Assembly (NCBI GenBank): GCA_014378805.1
Contig: JACMMY010000244.1
Location: forward strand, 1-8,431
Length of the DNA: 8,431 nucleotides
From: Moraxellaceae bacterium
Lineage (GTDB): Bacteria > Pseudomonadota > Gammaproteobacteria > Pseudomonadales > Moraxellaceae
Direction of reading: 5' to 3'
This document shows positions 5,246 to 8,431 of the stretch, in pieces (position 1 is the first letter of the stretch; every line of letters starts with the position of its first letter). The notes under the pieces were generated by a model, which saw nothing but the letters and a program-made list of their open reading frames with translations, had not been told where the DNA came from and searched no databases. A program made the translations under genes and the position numbers.

Positions 5246-7153
5246 TTACATCGCAGGGAGTGGTGGCGGCAATACCGCACCTTCTGCAGGTGTCACCGAA
5301 ACAGGCACAGGATTGACAGGCTCGTAAACCTTAGGCTCGCGCGGTTGACGACCCTCCATAATGTCAATGATTTGATCACGTTCAATGGTTTCCCATTTCA
5401 GCAAAGCTTCAACCATGACTTCGATTTTGTCTTTATTAGCTTCAATCAAATCACGCGCTACAGTGTATTGCGCTTCCAAGATTCGACGAATCTCTTGGTC
5501 AATCAATAGCTGTGTCGCTTCACTGACTGCGCGATTACCGATCTTGCCAAAGTAACCACCATCTTGCGACTCATCTTCATAGACCATGATCCCCAAAGCA
5601 TCACTCATGCCATATTTGGTCACCATTGCACGGGCAATTTTAGTTGCACGTTCAAAGTCATTGGATGCGCCAGTCGATTTTTGATTTACAAACACTTCTT
5701 CGGCGATGCGACCACCAAACAAGATCGACAGTTCATTGAGCATCTTGTCTTTATAGTTGCTCACCCGATCAAATTCAGGCAGCTGCCATGTGACGCCAAG
5801 CGCCCAACCACGGGGCATGATGGTGACTTTATGCACAGGATCTGTGTTTGGCAATAACTCAGCAACGACCGCATGACCTGCTTCGTGATACGCCGTATTT
5901 TTACGTTCATCTTCACGTAGTACCATTGATTTACGCTCAGGACCCATGAAAATTTTGTCTTTCGCATTTTCAAAGTCGCGCATATCAACCGTATTTTTGT
6001 TCAAACGTGCCGCAAAAAGTGCCGCTTCATTGACCAAATTCGCCAAATCCGCACCGCTCATGCCGGGGGTACCGCGTGCAAGCACTTTCGTATCAACGCC
6101 CGTTGCAGAAGGCAACTTCTTCATGTGAACGTTCAGAATCTCTTCACGACCCTTGATGTCTGGCAAGCTCACCGCAACCTGACGGTCGAAACGACCTGGA
6201 CGTAACAACGCTTTGTCCAGCACGTCAGCACGGTTGGTCGCTGCAATCACGATCACCCCTTCTGAACCCTCAAAACCATCCATCTCAACCAGCATTTGGT
6301 TCAATGTTTGTTCACGTTCATCGTTGCCACCACCCATACCTGAACCGCGATGGCGACCAACCGCATCGATTTCGTCGATAAAAATAATACAAGGTGCATG
6401 GCGTTTTGCTTGTTCAAACATATCACGCACACGAGATGCACCCACACCAACGAACATTTCAACAAAATCTGAACCAGAGATTGAGAAAAACGGCACTTTC
6501 GCTTCCCCAGCAACGGCTTTGGCAAGCAAAGTTTTACCTGTTCCTGGTGGGCCAACCATCAGCACGCCACGCGGAATCATCGCACCTAGACGTTTGAACT
6601 TGGTCGGATCACGTAAGAAATCAACAATTTCTACTAATTCAGCTTTGGCTTCATCACAACCTGCAACATCCGTAAAATTCACTTTGATTTGATCTTCAGT
6701 CAGCATCTTGGCTTTAGATTTACCAAAGCTCATGGGTCCACGACTACCGCCGCTACCACTACCACCGCCCTGCATGTTGCGCATAAAGAACATGATCAGA
6801 CCAATGATCAAAAGCACAGGGAAGCTTGCCACCAAAAGCTGCATCCACACGCTTTGACGATCAGGTGCAGAGCCTTGAATATCCACTTTTTGCGCAGCCA
6901 GACTTGGCATCAATGTATTATCAGGAATGCCTGCTGGTCGAACAGTTTCAAAGGCAGTTTTATCTTTGCGCTCACCCTGAATGCTCTCGCCATCAATTTT
7001 GATGCTTTTCACTTGTCCGCTGTTCACCGCAGTCACAAATTCAGAATAGCTCAAAGCATCTGGCTTTTTCTTGTTCTCAAAATTACTAAATACCAGTACC
7101 ACGATGCCGATGACAACCAGCCACAGTACTGTATTTTTAAAGATATCATTCAA
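5246..7153 (-). CDS. ftsH: ATP-dependent zinc metalloprotease FtsH
   Basis: This 635-residue inner-membrane AAA+ protease forms hexamers that pull out and degrade membrane proteins and short-lived regulators; in E. coli these include LpxC, sigma-32 and unassembled SecY. Two membrane segments (about 8-23 and 105-123) flank a periplasmic domain. A glycine/serine linker (129-138) leads to the ATPase: Walker A GPPGTGKT (201-208), pore loop FVG (234-236), Walker B IIFIDEID (256-263) and second region of homology TNRADVLDKALLRPGRFDR (306-324). The protease site is HEAGH (H423, E424, H427) with D499 as third zinc ligand. The C-terminus ends in a proline-rich tail (about 610-634). Translation starts at TTG (7153), seven bases after a strong AGGTGG. 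The only nearby ATG (7149) is in another frame. It lies downstream of rlmE, as in E. coli, but across a 215-base gap without an obvious sigma-70 or heat-shock promoter. Confidence 0.97.
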   Translation of the reverse strand: MNDIFKNTVLWLVVIGIVVLVFSNFENKKKPDALSYSEFVTAVNSGQVKSIKIDGESIQGERKDKTAFETVRPAGIPDNTLMPSLAAQKVDIQGSAPDRQSVWMQLLVASFPVLLIIGLIMFFMRNMQGGGSGSGGSRGPMSFGKSKAKMLTEDQIKVNFTDVAGCDEAKAELVEIVDFLRDPTKFKRLGAMIPRGVLMVGPPGTGKTLLAKAVAGEAKVPFFSISGSDFVEMFVGVGASRVRDMFEQAKRHAPCIIFIDEIDAVGRHRGSGMGGGNDEREQTLNQMLVEMDGFEGSEGVIVIAATNRADVLDKALLRPGRFDRQVAVSLPDIKGREEILNVHMKKLPSATGVDTKVLARGTPGMSGADLANLVNEAALFAARLNKNTVDMRDFENAKDKIFMGPERKSMVLREDERKNTAYHEAGHAVVAELLPNTDPVHKVTIMPRGWALGVTWQLPEFDRVSNYKDKMLNELSILFGGRIAEEVFVNQKSTGASNDFERATKIARAMVTKYGMSDALGIMVYEDESQDGGYFGKIGNRAVSEATQLLIDQEIRRILEAQYTVARDLIEANKDKIEVMVEALLKWETIERDQIIDIMEGRQPREPKVYEPVNPVPVSVTPAEGAVLPPPLPAM

Positions 7154-7160
7154 GGCTTTT

Positions 7161-7166
7161 CCACCT
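7161..7166 (-). promoter_or_regulatory. Strong ribosome binding site fixing the TTG start of ftsH
   Basis: AGGTGG on the minus strand (7166-7161) is seven bases before the TTG at 7153-7151. Its strength and spacing support TTG as the start. No in-frame ATG exists before the first membrane segment. Confidence 0.8.
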
Positions 7167-7255
7167 ATGGTTACTAAATTAAATATGACCGCTAAAATAA
7201 AACGTATAAACCAAAACCTGCATCATTAACATAACGCCATTACACATCAACAACA

Positions 7256-7267
7256 ACCTAATTAGGT
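7256..7267. promoter_or_regulatory. 12-bp perfect palindrome in the rlmE-ftsH gap
   Basis: ACCTAATTAGGT is a perfect 12-bp palindrome about 100 bases upstream of the ftsH start, in the gap 7154-7368. It could be a protein-binding site, but I can name no regulator. The remainder of the gap is A/T-rich. It also holds the stem CCATTC/GAATGG (7330-7335 with 7341-7346) just after the rlmE stop, with no T-run on the minus strand, so at best a weak terminator or mRNA-end structure. Confidence 0.3.
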
Positions 7268-7368
7268 GGCAATCACGTCGGATTTTGTCACTATTTGTAT
7301 GCTGATCTGATGTATTTATTAGCCCACATCCATTCGATGTGAATGGCTGTGCATCCGCTACATCATCC

Positions 7369-8019
7369 TTACTTCACGCTCACTTTACGTCCTTGCGCGA
7401 GCAAGTAAACCTCTGGCGAACGTGGACGTGATGCTTTTGGCTTGACCGATTTCACCACGGAAAATTCTTTAACGACGGCTTTGCGGTAATCATCAAAACC
7501 TTCACCTTGGAAAACTTTCACTAAAAACTGACCTTTTTCGTCAAGCACTTTATTGGCAAAATCGAGCGCGAGCTCACACAAATAAATCATCCGAGGCTGA
7601 TCTACTGCGCTATTACCTGATGTATTGGGTGCCATATCCGAAATTACAACGTCTACGCGTCGCCCTGATAACATTTCTAGTAATTTACTAAAGACCTCAT
7701 CCTCACGAAAATCACCCTGAATAAAGGTGACGCCCGCTAAATTATCCATCTCAAGGATATCAGTGGCGAGTACCATGCCTCGATCGCCTGTCAGCTTTGC
7801 TGCAATCTGCGACCAACTTCCAGGCGCGGAACCCAAATCGACAACAGTCATCCCCGGCTTAATTACTTTATATTTATCGTTTATTTCCAAAAGCTTATAT
7901 GCAGCACGTGCACGATACCCATCTTTATGTGCTTGCTTAACATAGAAATCATCCAAATGCTCACGCATCCAAGTCGCGCTACTAGTTGAGAGATTTTTGT
8001 TGGTAATGCGCGTCGCCAT
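7369..8019 (-). CDS. rlmE: 23S rRNA (uridine-2'-O-)-methyltransferase RlmE (FtsJ/RrmJ)
   Basis: A 216-residue cytoplasmic SAM-dependent methyltransferase that methylates the 2'-O of U2552 in 23S rRNA (E. coli numbering) late in 50S maturation. The SAM-binding motif is VVDLGSAPGSWSQ (59-71), and the acidic ATDILEM (85-91) follows. The catalytic tetrad of the family is present as K42, D128 (in SDMAPNTSG), K168 (in LVKVFQGEG) and E203 (in RSPEVYLLA). Length is close to E. coli RlmE (209). The ATG at 8019 has CGGAA (8030-8026) six bases upstream. A possible promoter is TTGGCT (8125-8120) and TAAATT (8103-8098) with a 16-base spacer, giving a leader of about 70 bases that contains the stem AAACGAA/TTCGTTT (8063-8069 with 8075-8081). 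It is divergent from yhbY, another 50S-maturation gene, and lies upstream of ftsH. Confidence 0.97.
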   Translation of the reverse strand: MATRITNKNLSTSSATWMREHLDDFYVKQAHKDGYRARAAYKLLEINDKYKVIKPGMTVVDLGSAPGSWSQIAAKLTGDRGMVLATDILEMDNLAGVTFIQGDFREDEVFSKLLEMLSGRRVDVVISDMAPNTSGNSAVDQPRMIYLCELALDFANKVLDEKGQFLVKVFQGEGFDDYRKAVVKEFSVVKSVKPKASRPRSPEVYLLAQGRKVSVK

Positions 8020-8097
8020 GTGCTGTTCCGTTTAATATGCTGGGTCTTACAATCATCGCTGAAAACGAATGTTTTTCGTTTACAAAAATATTTGAAA

Positions 8098-8125
8098 AAT
8101 TTAAGTCTCGTGTATTTTAAGCCAA
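8098..8125 (-). promoter_or_regulatory. Possible promoter of rlmE
   Basis: On the minus strand TTGGCT (8125-8120) and TAAATT (8103-8098) are 16 bases apart and match consensus moderately (four of six each). The position, about 80 bases before the rlmE ATG, is sensible. The surrounding DNA is A/T-rich, so chance matches are easy. Confidence 0.3.
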
Positions 8126-8184
8126 AAGCGGAATTGATGCCTGCCCATCTCCACCGCAAGCATATTTAATTCCCGTTTTTAAGT

Positions 8185-8190
8185 TACAAT
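8185..8190 (+). promoter_or_regulatory. Possible -10 box of yhbY
   Basis: TACAAT matches the -10 consensus at five of six positions. No good -35 is seen 16-18 bases upstream. Start would be near 8197, leaving a leader of about 60 bases that carries the hairpin at 8207-8226. Confidence 0.35.
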
Positions 8191-8206
8191 ATGCATATCA
8201 CGTTTT

Positions 8207-8232
8207 ATAAAACCATTTGGTTTTATTTTTTT
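8207..8232 (+). promoter_or_regulatory. Terminator-like hairpin with T-run in the yhbY leader
   Basis: ATAAAACC (8207-8214) pairs perfectly with GGTTTTAT (8219-8226) around a four-base loop, and seven T follow (8226-8232). No gene upstream on this strand needs a terminator, because rlmE points the other way. The structure lies between the probable promoter and the yhbY ATG. It could be an attenuator, a protein-binding leader structure, or chance in A/T-rich DNA, as the stem has only two G-C pairs. Confidence 0.4.
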
Positions 8233-8256
8233 CACCCGCTTATAAAGGTTTTTGTC

Positions 8257-8431
8257 ATGTCCGCACTTTCAACCCAAGAACGCAAACGCTTACGCCGTAT
8301 TGGACATGAGCTTAACCCTGTCGTTATGCTTGGTAACCACGGCTTATCTGATGGTGTGATTGAAGAACTACATCGTGCACTTGCTGACCACGAATTAATT
8401 AAAGTGAAAGTGGCTGGTGAAGATCGCGAAC
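8257..8431 (+). CDS. yhbY: YhbY family ribosome-assembly RNA-binding protein, N-terminal part (cut by window edge)
   Basis: The first 58 residues are present; the frame is still open at the edge, and family members are about 95-105 residues long. The sequence follows E. coli YhbY closely: a basic start (QERKRLRRIGHELNPVVMLG, 7-26), the GxxG-type RNA-binding loop GNHG (26-29), then HELIKVKVAGEDRE (45-58). The CRS1-YhbY domain has a KH-like fold, and YhbY associates with the 50S precursor in E. coli. AAAGG (8244-8248) lies eight bases before the ATG. It is divergent from rlmE across a 237-base gap holding both promoters, which groups two large-subunit maturation genes. The leader carries a hairpin with a T-run. 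Confidence 0.93.
   Translation, partial: MSALSTQERKRLRRIGHELNPVVMLGNHGLSDGVIEELHRALADHELIKVKVAGEDRE

Noticed and set aside
6213..6692. 159-residue open frame on the plus strand opposite ftsH
   Set aside because: It lies wholly antisense to the conserved ATPase domain of ftsH, is serine/proline/threonine-rich as expected of a complementary frame, and has no family resemblance.
7147..7149. ATG at 7149 as the start of ftsH
   Set aside because: It is in a different frame from the FtsH protein; TTG at 7153 with AGGTGG is the consistent start.
6689..7177. 162-residue open frame on the plus strand opposite the ftsH 5' end
   Set aside because: Antisense to the ftsH membrane segments and start; rich in His, Thr and Phe with no recognisable motif, so a shadow frame.
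7321..7348. Hairpin after rlmE as a strong terminator
   Set aside because: The stem CCATTC/GAATGG is short and no T-run follows on the minus strand, so it cannot be called a rho-independent terminator.

Overview
The window looks like chromosomal DNA of a gammaproteobacterium, most probably Acinetobacter or a close Moraxellaceae relative. I infer this from the moderate A+T richness, from protein sequences that resemble Acinetobacter proteins as I remember them (FtsH beginning MNDIFKNTVLWL, FolP, RlmE), and from the order yhbY | rlmE - ftsH - folP. No database search was possible. There are eight clear genes, two of them cut by the window edges, plus one doubtful small ORF. There is no insertion sequence, phage gene, CRISPR array, tRNA or rRNA, and no gene-free gap longer than about 240 bases.

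Left part (1-1780), accessory: the N-terminal part of a TetR-family repressor (minus strand, cut by the edge) is divergent from a carotenoid-cleavage-oxygenase family enzyme with all four iron-binding histidines. Between them is a pair of 18-bp near-identical repeats, each carrying an interrupted palindrome. One covers a good -35 box and the other covers the predicted transcription start of the oxygenase gene. This is a compact one-regulator, one-enzyme cassette.

Middle part (1781-3263), metal resistance: an RcnR/FrmR-type metal-sensing repressor is divergent from a DmeF-type cation diffusion facilitator with a histidine-rich loop. The regulator has the nickel/cobalt ligand set of RcnR (H3, C35, H60, H64) if translation starts at base 2056. 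A G-tract operator (TACT-N7-AGTA) lies in the spacer of the regulator promoter and just before the probable -10 box of dmeF, so one site could control both genes. A strong bidirectional terminator (3209-3250) separates dmeF from a convergent AraC-type regulator with a GyrI-like ligand domain.

Right part (4176-8431), core housekeeping: folP (dihydropteroate synthase), ftsH (membrane AAA+ zinc protease) and rlmE (23S rRNA 2'-O-methyltransferase) lie on the minus strand in the transcription order rlmE, ftsH, folP. yhbY, a ribosome-assembly RNA-binding protein, diverges from rlmE and is cut by the right edge. A hairpin terminator separates ftsH from folP, so folP needs its own promoter. ftsH starts with TTG behind a very good Shine-Dalgarno sequence, and folP has no Shine-Dalgarno sequence and may be leaderless.

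I saw no clearly new system. The most distinctive features are the two divergent regulator/target cassettes with readable operators, and several non-standard translation starts.
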